Source: an uncultured Opitutia bacterium
Lineage (GTDB): Bacteria; Verrucomicrobiota; Verrucomicrobiia; Opitutales; UBA953
Length of the DNA stretch: 5,124 bases
Assembly (NCBI GenBank): GCA_903929325.1
Contig: CAIYUD010000246.1
Span: forward strand, 1-5,124
Direction of reading: 5' to 3'
A program made the position numbers and the translations under genes. Every line of letters begins with the position of its first letter. The stretch's first letter is position 1. This document shows positions 1 to 5,124 of the stretch, piece by piece. The notes beneath the pieces were generated by a model. That model saw nothing but the letters and a program-made list of their open reading frames with translations. It had not been told where the DNA came from and searched no databases.

Positions 1-156
1 ATGAAGAAGGGTGGCAAAGTAAAGAAAGCCGCACGCAAGGCTGGTGGTGGTGCGGCAAAACAATTGGTTAAAATTAACCCATTACCAAAATCAGAAAACC
101 TTGATGCCATGCGTCTTGCGGTGATGGATAAAAAACTGAGGAAGCATCATGCCTGA
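1..156 (+). CDS. Small lysine-rich protein of unknown function, 51 aa (5' end uncertain)
   Basis: The reading frame runs from an ATG at the first base of the window to TGA at 154-156. It is too short for most gene finders. The protein is strongly basic (12 Lys, 3 Arg, only 3 acidic residues). Its N-terminus is Lys/Gly/Ala-rich and looks disordered (starts MKKGGKVKKAARK), and its C-terminal half, around residues 31-51, is more helix-like. There is no signal peptide or membrane segment. Its stop overlaps the portal start by 8 bases, so the two are probably translationally coupled. Because no upstream sequence is visible, I cannot see a ribosome-binding site, and this may be the tail of a longer protein. 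In tailed phages the slot before the portal is usually the large terminase or a small accessory gene. A DNA- or head-binding role is only a guess from charge. I do not recognise the family. Confidence 0.55.
   Translation: MKKGGKVKKAARKAGGGAAKQLVKINPLPKSENLDAMRLAVMDKKLRKHHA
138..142 (+). promoter_or_regulatory. Ribosome-binding site of the portal gene
   Basis: GAGGA, continuing into AGC, lies 6 bases before the ATG at 149, inside the end of the preceding small gene. It favours the ATG at 149 over the in-frame ATG at 158 (residue Met4), and it shows that the portal is initiated from within its upstream neighbour. Confidence 0.7.
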
Positions 157-2662
157 AATGCCAATTGATCCTAACTTCAATCGTTTCATCGACGGGCTTC
201 AAATGACGCCTGACGGTGGTGCTGAAGTCATGCTTGAGGATGAAGATCCTGACGTTCAGGAGATGGAAGATGGCTCTGCTGTAGTAACGCTAGAGAAAAC
301 GAAGGGGCCGGAAGAAGATACCGACTTCTACGAAAACCTTGCCGAGACTCTGGACATCCATGACCTGAACTCTATTGCTACTCGATACCTTGACCTTATC
401 AGCAAGGACAAGGAGGCGCGGAAAGAGCGCGACAAGCAATACGAGGACGGTCTGCGGCGTACAGGGCTTGGCAATGACGCTCCGGGTGGGGCGACTTTTA
501 TGGGCGCATCCAAGGTCGTGCATCCCGTCATGGCTGAAGCCTGCGTGGATTTTGCAGCGAGGGCGATCAAAGAGTTGTTCCCGCCAGATGGCCCCACCCG
601 GACGAACATTGTTGGTGATGTGACTGAGCAAAAAACGGAAATCGCGGAACGCAAACGCGATTACATGAACTGGCAGTTGACTGACCAGATCGAAGAATTC
701 CGAGATGAGCAGGAACAGCTATTGGCCCAGTTGCCGCTGGGCGGTAGTCAGTTCATGAAGATGTGGTGGGACGACCAGAAGAAGCGCCCCTGCGCTGAAT
801 TTGTCCCCATTGATAACGTCTACCTTCCATTTGCCGCCGTAAATTTCTATACGGCGCAGCGGGTCACTGAGGTGCATAACATCTCAGAATGGGAATTCAA
901 GAACCGCATATCGCGCAAGCTGTACCGGGACGTAAGCCTTATCCGGGCTTCTATGGAACCGGAACCCACCGCTGCTGAAAAGGCAAACAACAAGATCGAA
1001 GGGAAGCAATGGCAGGAAGGCGAGGACGGTCTGCGTCGCGTTTTCCACATCTACACATGGCTCAGTCTGGATGATGACGAAAAGTCCAAAGGCGAGAACG
1101 CACCCTACATCATGATGGTCGATGAGTTGGATGGTGAGGTTCTTGGACTGTACCGCAACTGGGAAGAAGGCGACGACACGATGACCAAGCTGGACTGGCT
1201 CATCGAGTTCAAGTTCATTCCGTGGAGGGGCGCATATGCAATTGGTCTACCGCATCTTATTGGTAATCTTTCTGCTGCTCTCACCGGCACTCTTCGCGCT
1301 CTTCTTGATTCTGCTCATATTAATAATGCTCCTACACTACTTAAGCTCAAGGGGGCGCGAATCAGTGGGCAGAGCCAGCAGGTCGATGTTACGCAGGTGG
1401 TAGAGATTGAGGGCGCTCCCGGCGTGGACGATGTCAAGAAGATCGCCATGCCGATGCCGTTCAATCCTCCTTCGCCGGTGCTGTTCCAGTTGATGGGATT
1501 CCTGCAAGATGCTGCCAAGGGCGTTGTAACGACCTCTGAAGAGAAGATTGCAGACGTTAACTCGCAAGCCCCTGTAGGCACCACGCAAGCCCTGATCGAG
1601 CAAGGTGCTGCGGTGTTCTCCGCTATTCACGCAAGGCTGCACAACAGCCAGAAGCGTGTCCTGATGGTTCTGCAACGGCTGAATCGCTGGTATCTGGATG
1701 AGCAGAAGAAGGGCGATGTCGTAGCGGAATTGCCGATCAAGACTGACGACTTCCGGCGCAACACCGACATCATCCCGGTATCGGATCCGCACATCTTCAG
1801 CGAAACGCAGCGGATGGCGCAGACGCAAGCCGTGATGCAGTACATGGAGAAGTACCCCACCCTGTTTGATGCGCGGGTTGTGGTTGGGCGTGCGCTCAAG
1901 CAGATGAAAGTACCCGGCATTCAGGAGATGATGCCGCAATACTCCAAGCCGATTGAGATGCATTCGGCTGATGAGAACGCTGCAATGGCTATGGGACGGA
2001 TGGCTGTAGCGTACCCGCGACAGGATCACATGGCGCACATCATGTCGCATCTCGAGTTTGCCAAAGACCCGGTACTGGGGGCTAACCCCATGATTGCGTC
2101 ATCGTTCATCCCGCAGGTAATCCAGCACATCAAGCAGCACATGATGCTTTGGTACACCCAGAAGATGAATGCGTACACGCTGATCCCTGCGAAGGTGAAG
2201 ATTCAGAAGTACGAAGATTCCAAGATTGCGCCTGAGATTGACCGGGCAATGGCTGCTGCTGCTCAACACATGACGCTGGACACCCAGCAATTGTTTGGGC
2301 CGATCATGCCAGAATTGAAGAAGTTGATGGATGCGGCGCAGAAACTCATGCAACCCAAGCCGGGGCCGATGGATGGCGAGGCTCAAGCGGTGCTTCAGGC
2401 GTCGATGGCAGAGACTCAGCGTCGCGCTCAACGCGATCAGGCCGACATCCAGTTGAAACAGGCTGACATGCAGCAACGTGCGCAACAGAATCAGCGTGAA
2501 GAGCAGTTCAAGGCTGCTATGAACACTGAAGACAACCTTGTTCAAGAGCGCATGAAGACTCTTGACCTGACGGTAGAAGCCGCAAGGCTGAAGAAAGAGC
2601 AGGCTCAATCAGCGATTGAACTGCAAAATGAGTTGCAACGTAACCTTAACCGAGGAGAGTAA
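149..2662 (+). CDS. Portal protein, P22-like large portal (837 aa)
   Basis: Portal proteins form the dodecameric ring at one capsid vertex; DNA is packaged through it by terminase and the tail attaches to it. Position, size and composition fit the large portals of the P22 class (P22 gp1 is 725 aa). Visible layout: an acidic, probably disordered N-terminus (residues 1-60); an N-terminal helical and mixed domain with a conserved-looking FPPDGPTRT block (144-152) and Trp-rich WW at 206-207; a central segment PHLIGNLSAALTGTLRALLD (368-387), with PFNPPSPVLFQLMGFLQ just after (437-453), typical of the stem and crown region of such portals; a Met- and His-rich helical region (about 556-735); and a long Gln/Arg/Glu-rich helix (about 743-834) like the P22 barrel. 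The start at 149 has a good ribosome-binding site and overlaps the previous gene by 8 bases. One base separates its stop from the next gene. The assignment rests on pattern recognition without an alignment. Confidence 0.88.
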   Translation: MPEMPIDPNFNRFIDGLQMTPDGGAEVMLEDEDPDVQEMEDGSAVVTLEKTKGPEEDTDFYENLAETLDIHDLNSIATRYLDLISKDKEARKERDKQYEDGLRRTGLGNDAPGGATFMGASKVVHPVMAEACVDFAARAIKELFPPDGPTRTNIVGDVTEQKTEIAERKRDYMNWQLTDQIEEFRDEQEQLLAQLPLGGSQFMKMWWDDQKKRPCAEFVPIDNVYLPFAAVNFYTAQRVTEVHNISEWEFKNRISRKLYRDVSLIRASMEPEPTAAEKANNKIEGKQWQEGEDGLRRVFHIYTWLSLDDDEKSKGENAPYIMMVDELDGEVLGLYRNWEEGDDTMTKLDWLIEFKFIPWRGAYAIGLPHLIGNLSAALTGTLRALLDSAHINNAPTLLKLKGARISGQSQQVDVTQVVEIEGAPGVDDVKKIAMPMPFNPPSPVLFQLMGFLQDAAKGVVTTSEEKIADVNSQAPVGTTQALIEQGAAVFSAIHARLHNSQKRVLMVLQRLNRWYLDEQKKGDVVAELPIKTDDFRRNTDIIPVSDPHIFSETQRMAQTQAVMQYMEKYPTLFDARVVVGRALKQMKVPGIQEMMPQYSKPIEMHSADENAAMAMGRMAVAYPRQDHMAHIMSHLEFAKDPVLGANPMIASSFIPQVIQHIKQHMMLWYTQKMNAYTLIPAKVKIQKYEDSKIAPEIDRAMAAAAQHMTLDTQQLFGPIMPELKKLMDAAQKLMQPKPGPMDGEAQAVLQASMAETQRRAQRDQADIQLKQADMQQRAQQNQREEQFKAAMNTEDNLVQERMKTLDLTVEAARLKKEQAQSAIELQNELQRNLNRGE
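2652..2657 (+). promoter_or_regulatory. Ribosome-binding site of the 51-aa basic gene at 2664
   Basis: GAGGAG lies 6 bases before the ATG at 2664 and overlaps the last codons of the portal gene. It sets the start at 2664; the same open frame extends back to an ATG at 2616, but that start lies deep inside the portal gene and has no such site. Confidence 0.75.
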
Positions 2663-2663
2663 G

Positions 2664-2819
2664 ATGGCAACTAGCGACAAAGAGCAGCAGGGCGAGTTTG
2701 TTCGTCAGCACAAGCGGATTGCTCAAGGGGCTGCGCTTAACGGGCAGTCGATGCAAGCCAAGGGATCGCAAAAACAACCCGCACAAGGAGGTCTGGCGCA
2801 AGCAAAAAAGAATAAGTGA
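2664..2819 (+). CDS. Small basic Gln-rich phage protein, unknown function, 51 aa
   Basis: The ATG lies one base after the portal stop and has a clean GAGGAG site. The protein is hydrophilic, with 10 Gln, 7 Lys and 2 Arg against 3 acidic residues. There is no membrane segment or recognisable domain. The first half (residues 5-22) could form a helix; the second half is low-complexity Gln/Gly/Ala/Lys and ends in KKNK. Its place between portal and co-chaperonin suggests a small head-module accessory, possibly a minor virion or assembly factor, but nothing in the sequence proves this. Near its 3' end the gene holds an internal AAGGAGGT followed by an in-frame A AAA AAG heptamer (see the separate entry). 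The compact spacing and good ribosome-binding site make it likely to be a real gene. Confidence 0.7.
   Translation: MATSDKEQQGEFVRQHKRIAQGAALNGQSMQAKGSQKQPAQGGLAQAKKNK
2785..2810 (+). promoter_or_regulatory. Internal Shine-Dalgarno plus A AAA AAG heptamer (possible translational pause or slippage site)
   Basis: AAGGAGGT at 2785-2792 is an excellent anti-16S match, yet no usable start codon follows at a normal distance. Eleven bases later comes A AAA AAG (2804-2810), with the gene's own codons being GCA AAA AAG. This resembles the stimulator and slippery site of E. coli dnaX. A -1 slip here would meet TAA after one more codon (GAA), so the product would differ by only two residues. No strong downstream hairpin is apparent. 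It may simply be a ribosome pause or coupling element for the next gene, or chance. Confidence 0.3.
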
Positions 2820-2826
2820 GCCGTAG

Positions 2827-3006
2827 ATGAGGTACGAATCTGACTTCATTGGCGCTATCAAGGTACGACAGGCTGAAATAGCCAGTTCTCTAACCGCTGG
2901 ACATGTGGTTAATTTCGAGACGTATCAGCGACTGGTGGGGCAATACGCAGGGCTGGAACAAGCCTTGAACATTCTCAACGACTTATTGAAGGAAGAAGAT
3001 GAGTGA
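2827..3006 (+). CDS. Small acidic helical phage protein, unknown function, 59 aa
   Basis: This gene falls below common length cut-offs and is easily missed. An in-frame TAG lies immediately before the ATG at 2827, and the next in-frame ATG or GTG would remove about half the protein, so the start is well bounded. The ribosome-binding site is weak (AAGTGAG at 2814-2820), which suggests coupling to the gene ending at 2819. The protein has about 10 acidic and 5 basic residues. It appears to form two helices, roughly residues 5-22 and 31-57, separated by a short turn near Thr23-Gly25. The second helix contains YQRLVGQYAGLEQALNILN, a pattern I associate with small proteins beside portal or head genes in many tailed phages, although no function is known to me. 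It overlaps the co-chaperonin start by 8 bases. Confidence 0.72.
   Translation: MRYESDFIGAIKVRQAEIASSLTAGHVVNFETYQRLVGQYAGLEQALNILNDLLKEEDE
2989..2993 (+). promoter_or_regulatory. Ribosome-binding site of the co-chaperonin gene
   Basis: AAGGA, within AAGGAAG, lies 5 bases before the ATG at 2999, inside the last codons of the 59-aa gene. This arrangement supports both the start at 2999 and the reality of the overlapping upstream gene. Confidence 0.7.
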
Positions 3007-3433
3007 AACTCCGGTAGCTTCGTATGAGGCTGATTTGGCGGGCGCATTTCCTGCTGTAGACCCCGGTGCGATACCTCTTGGAGCAAGAATCCTGATTCAA
3101 CTGCGGATGGCAAAACGCCGCGTGACCAAATCGGGGATTATTCTGGCTCAAGAAACCCGTGATACTGAGAAGGCTCAGAATCCGGTGGGGAAAGTGGTTG
3201 GAATTGGGCCGCTTGCGTTCAAAAAACGCGACACGATGGAGCCTTGGCCTGAGGGTTCATGGTGCGAGGTAGGGGACTACCTGCGCGTACCCAAATGGAC
3301 GGGTGATCGATGGGAAGTAAGCATCCCAAATGCCCCGGAAGGTGAAGATAAAGTCGAATTTATCATCATCAACGACCACGAAGTGATCGCAAAGATCACT
3401 GGAAACCCCCTTGAAGTGAAGGCGTTCGTCTAA
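2999..3433 (+). CDS. GroES/Cpn10-like phage co-chaperonin (144 aa)
   Basis: Co-chaperonins cap the GroEL cylinder and enclose a folding client. Residues about 26-133 follow the GroES pattern. They begin with PLGARILIQL (GroES: PLHDRVIVKR). A Lys/Arg/Thr/Ser-rich flexible stretch with SGIIL (45-49) stands where the GroES mobile loop carries GGIVL, the hydrophobic contact with GroEL. GKVVGIGP (64-71) matches GEVLAVGNG. VGDYLRVPKW (91-100) matches VGDIVIFND. FIIINDHEVIAKI (121-133) matches the closing VLIMSESDILAIV strands. It is longer than GroES (97 aa) or T4 gp31 (111 aa), with about 25 extra N-terminal residues, an insertion at about 72-90 in the roof-hairpin position, another at about 100-118, and a short C-terminal tail. 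It overlaps its neighbours by 8 and 1 bases. Its place inside the head operon suggests the client is a head protein, by analogy with T4 gp31 and gp23; that step is inference. Confidence 0.85.
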   Translation: MSETPVASYEADLAGAFPAVDPGAIPLGARILIQLRMAKRRVTKSGIILAQETRDTEKAQNPVGKVVGIGPLAFKKRDTMEPWPEGSWCEVGDYLRVPKWTGDRWEVSIPNAPEGEDKVEFIIINDHEVIAKITGNPLEVKAFV

Positions 3434-4404
3434 TGAGCGAAAACGACAAGCCTGAAGAGGCAAAACTTATCGTAGATGAGCAAAAAGATGGCTCTGTGAC
3501 CGTCGAGGGCATTGATTTGCCGCCCGATGACGACCAAGACGCCGATGATGGTGGCTCTTCTACCCAAATGGCCGATGGCGGGCAGATTCCTGACGATGGC
3601 GGGGACGATCACCCAGACGATACGGCTGCAATTCGCGCTGCAAGGCGTGAAAAACGCAAATCCAAGAAGATTTACCAGCGGCAGCAGCAGCAAGAGAAGG
3701 ACTTGCGGTTCCAGCAGCTTCAGCGGCAGAACCAAGAACTGCTGACGCGGCTATCTGCCGTTGAACACAAGACGCATGGGTCTGAACTGGCGCGAATCGA
3801 CAAGGCAATTGACGATCAGCAGGTTCGCATCCAATACGCCAAGATGAAAATCGCTGAAGCGGCGCAATCGGCTGATGGTGAGGCGATGGCGAACGCGCAG
3901 GAGATGTGGTTTGAGGCCCGTAGAGCCGCAGAGGCGCTCGAAAACCTCAAGCGACAAGCTACCGCCCCAAAACAGCAAGCAATCGCCCCTGATGTCCATA
4001 CGCAGCGTCTAGCGGCTAACTGGATGGAGCGAAATTCTTGGTACGACCCTAGCGGGGGCGACGAAGACTCCGAAATCGCCCTTACTGTTGATAAAAGGAT
4101 GGCAAAAGAGGGTTGGGACCCACGTTCGCCGGGGTATTGGGAAGAACTTGACAATAGGTTGTACAAACGACTCCCGCATAGGTACAATGACGAATCAAAT
4201 GATCGCGAAGTTGTTAAGCGTCCGAGAAGCGTGGTGACAGGAAGCGGCAGAGAGAGCGCGGTGAGTAGTGGGCAGCGTGGAACATTCACGCTAACCCCGG
4301 AACAAGTCCGGGCCATGAAAGACGCAGGCATGTGGGATGACCCGCAAGCCCGAGCAAAGATGATTCGCCGTTACGCCAACGAAGCACGCAATAGGAGCAA
4401 TTGA
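3433..4404 (+). CDS. Probable capsid scaffolding / head assembly protein (323 aa)
   Basis: Scaffolding proteins direct coat subunits into a procapsid and then leave. The protein has the usual architecture. The N-terminus is acidic and disordered: residues 31-63 hold 13 Asp and no Lys or Arg, with repeated DGG. A basic to Gln-rich coiled coil covers about 66-112, and a further Ala/Glu/Lys helical region about 116-175. A compact motif with NWMERNSWYDP (196-206) and GWDPRSPGYWEELDNRLYKR (227-246) follows, a pattern seen in many phage proteins annotated as scaffold or head proteins. A Gly/Ser linker (about 268-283) leads to a C-terminal helical basic unit, LTPEQVRAMKDAGMW (287-301) to the end, comparable in position to the coat-binding C-terminus of P22 scaffold. 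There is no protease signature. The ATG shares one base with the preceding stop (TAATG), and the ribosome-binding site GAAGG (3418-3422) is weak and 10 bases away, so reinitiation is likely. No homology search supports the call. Confidence 0.68.
   Translation: MSENDKPEEAKLIVDEQKDGSVTVEGIDLPPDDDQDADDGGSSTQMADGGQIPDDGGDDHPDDTAAIRAARREKRKSKKIYQRQQQQEKDLRFQQLQRQNQELLTRLSAVEHKTHGSELARIDKAIDDQQVRIQYAKMKIAEAAQSADGEAMANAQEMWFEARRAAEALENLKRQATAPKQQAIAPDVHTQRLAANWMERNSWYDPSGGDEDSEIALTVDKRMAKEGWDPRSPGYWEELDNRLYKRLPHRYNDESNDREVVKRPRSVVTGSGRESAVSSGQRGTFTLTPEQVRAMKDAGMWDDPQARAKMIRRYANEARNRSN
3544..3603 (+). repeat. Imperfect DGG-coding micro-repeats in the scaffold N-terminus
   Basis: Three 12-base units encoding (D/A)DGG lie at 3544-3555, 3571-3582 and 3592-3603 (DDGG, ADGG, DDGG). 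The second and third differ only in the first codon. They build the acidic flexible tail of the scaffold. They look like ordinary low-complexity expansion in coding sequence, not a mobile or regulatory repeat. Confidence 0.5.
4393..4397 (+). promoter_or_regulatory. Ribosome-binding site that decides the start of the 178-aa gene
   Basis: AGGAG lies 9 bases before ATG 4407 but only 3 bases before the in-frame TTG at 4401. The ATG is therefore the better start, giving 178 instead of 180 residues and leaving 2 bases after the scaffold stop. Confidence 0.75.
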
Positions 4405-4406
4405 CA

Positions 4407-4943
4407 ATGGATGATCGCATTAAAAAATCGCTTTCTGCTGGGGGGCGCGAGAACCGCGCTAATCTTGATGCTAGTCGAGAGTCCCCGGAAAATCAGTTCG
4501 TCTCAGCCGAAGAGCGTCGCAAGATGTGGAAGGATGAGTGGACACAAAGTGCGCTGCCCAATGTACCGGATGTTCCGGGTTGGCACCTTTGCTGGTTATC
4601 GACAACCAATAGTTACGACAGCATTGATAAGCGGATTCGCCTTGGCTACATGCCCGTTAAATCGGATGAGTTGCCGGGTTTTGAGAATTACCGCGTAAAG
4701 GCTGGAGAGCAAACTGGTTATATCGCGTGCAACGAAATGCTGCTGTACAAACTCCCGATGGATCATTATCAGGAGATCATGTCGCATTTCCACCACGAAG
4801 TACCTCTGGAAGAAACCGAAAAGATTCGGCGTAATGCAGAGTCACAAGTGGGCCGGGATAGTACGGGCAAGAGGCTCGGACAGGTCGAAGGCGAAGGCTT
4901 GGGCGAAATTGATAAACCGATTCCCGCGCCGATCTTCCGGTAG
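4407..4943 (+). CDS. Conserved-looking phage head-module protein of unknown function (178 aa)
   Basis: The start is set at ATG 4407 by the AGGAG site. Residues 1-45 are charged and probably flexible. The core, about 49-135, is distinctive. It contains ALPNVPDVPGWHLCWLSTTN (49-68), YDSIDKRIRLGYMPVKSDE (70-88) and NEMLLYKLPMDHYQEIMSHF (109-128), followed by HHEVP. I recognise this pattern from phage structural regions near capsid genes, but I know of no established function. There are no membrane segments or catalytic motifs, and only two Cys (Cys62 and Cys108). The C-terminal 40 residues are Gly/Glu-rich and end in a proline-rich PIPAPIFR. Its position between scaffold and a capsid-type gene suggests a head-assembly or minor virion role. 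A head-tail connector or a scaffold partner are both possible. Confidence 0.75.
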   Translation: MDDRIKKSLSAGGRENRANLDASRESPENQFVSAEERRKMWKDEWTQSALPNVPDVPGWHLCWLSTTNSYDSIDKRIRLGYMPVKSDELPGFENYRVKAGEQTGYIACNEMLLYKLPMDHYQEIMSHFHHEVPLEETEKIRRNAESQVGRDSTGKRLGQVEGEGLGEIDKPIPAPIFR

Positions 4944-4951
4944 GGAAAACC

Positions 4952-4957
4952 AAGGAG
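4952..4957 (+). promoter_or_regulatory. Strong ribosome-binding site of the capsid-type gene
   Basis: AAGGAG followed by T, 7 bases before ATG 4965, is the best-placed initiation site in the window. It lies in the longest intergenic gap (21 bases). This fits a gene whose product is needed in many copies per virion. Confidence 0.75.
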
Positions 4958-4964
4958 TCTGCAA

Positions 4965-5124
4965 ATGAGTTCTACTAATGCTCCCTTCGGTATGCGTCCT
5001 TCGTTCCATCCTTCTGGGTTGGATCGTGCGGTGGCGCTTCCGGGTGGAATTGCTTCCGGCTACAGCACTGGTATCCTGAAAGGCCAGCCTGTTGCCCTCA
5101 ATACGTCTGGCAACATCATTACCG
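4965..5124 (+). CDS. Capsid or capsid-associated structural protein, N-terminal fragment (53 aa visible)
   Basis: The frame opens at ATG 4965 and runs off the window end, so only the first 53 residues are visible. They start with an APFGMRPSFHPSG segment (6-18), followed by a Gly-rich stretch GGIASGYSTGILKGQPVALN (27-46). I associate this N-terminus (APFG.RP, then IASGY.T.I..G.PV) with phage virion proteins encoded right after the scaffold region. I cannot tell whether this is the major capsid protein itself or a smaller decoration or capsid-associated protein with the true coat gene further downstream. The strong ribosome-binding site and many T-ending codons (about 12 of the first 20) fit high expression. 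The truncation is caused by the window, not by a mutation. Confidence 0.62.
   Translation, partial: MSSTNAPFGMRPSFHPSGLDRAVALPGGIASGYSTGILKGQPVALNTSGNIIT

Noticed and set aside
1300..1330. AT-rich TTGATT...TATTAATAAT stretch as a sigma70-type promoter
   Set aside because: The spacing between the candidate boxes is about 7 bases, not near 17, and it lies in the middle of the portal coding sequence with no gene starting nearby.
1337..2050. 237-codon open frame on the minus strand inside the portal gene
   Set aside because: It lies wholly opposite the portal, has a His/Arg/Leu-rich composition typical of antisense of such coding sequence, and belongs to no gene pattern; every supported gene is on the + strand.
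2099..2608. 169-codon minus-strand open frame rich in Leu and His
   Set aside because: It is the antisense of the Gln-rich and Met-rich portal tail (Gln codons read as Leu, Met codons as His); no convincing start context.
2804..2826. Programmed frameshift fusing the 51-aa and 59-aa small genes
   Set aside because: The -1 frame ends at TAA after one codon, and the frame of the second gene has a TAG directly before its ATG, so no fusion product can form.
3816..4331. 171-codon minus-strand open frame opposite the scaffold gene
   Set aside because: Ser/Leu/Arg-rich antisense composition, fully inside a well-supported + strand gene.
4401..4406. TTG at 4401 as the start of the 178-aa gene
   Set aside because: The AGGAG site would be only 3 bases away and the start would overlap the scaffold stop; ATG 4407 has normal spacing.
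4944..4964. Terminator or promoter in the largest intergenic gap
   Set aside because: The 21-base gap holds only the ribosome-binding site; there is no hairpin with a T-run and no room for promoter boxes.

Overview
The window is a compact piece of the head-morphogenesis (virion structural) module of a tailed double-stranded DNA bacteriophage (Caudoviricetes) or a prophage derived from one. All eight supported genes lie on the + strand and are packed head to tail. Gaps are 1 to 21 bases, and several neighbours overlap (by 8, 8 and 1 bases). I see no promoter, terminator, tRNA, insertion sequence, CRISPR array, integrase or attachment site. Most starts carry a good Shine-Dalgarno sequence (GAGGA, GAGGAG, AAGGA, AGGAG, AAGGAG), which fits a bacterial host, and base composition is moderate. 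The sequence does not let me name the host; a proteobacterial host is only a guess.

Layout: 1-156 is a very basic 51-residue protein whose start lies on the window edge. 149-2662 is a large (837 aa) portal protein with a long helical, Gln-rich C-terminal tail of the P22-barrel type. 2664-2819 and 2827-3006 are two small proteins of 51 and 59 aa, one basic and one acidic, of unknown function. 2999-3433 is a GroES/Cpn10-like co-chaperonin. 3433-4404 is a probable scaffolding protein with an acidic disordered N-terminus, a coiled coil and a small C-terminal basic helical domain. 4407-4943 is a 178-residue phage protein of unknown function. 4965 to the window end is the start of a capsid or capsid-associated structural protein, cut off by the window.

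Inferred teamwork: the portal nucleates the procapsid and is the channel for DNA packaging. The scaffold directs coat assembly. The virus-encoded co-chaperonin probably partners with host GroEL to fold a head protein, as T4 gp31 does for gp23. The last gene, with the cleanest ribosome-binding site, would be an abundant virion component. The least ordinary points are the co-chaperonin inside the head operon, an acidic sequence motif shared by the N-termini of portal and scaffold (identical over 12 bases in the same frame), a 90-base patch of strongly T-ending codons inside the portal gene, and a strong internal Shine-Dalgarno followed by a dnaX-type slippery heptamer at the end of one small gene.
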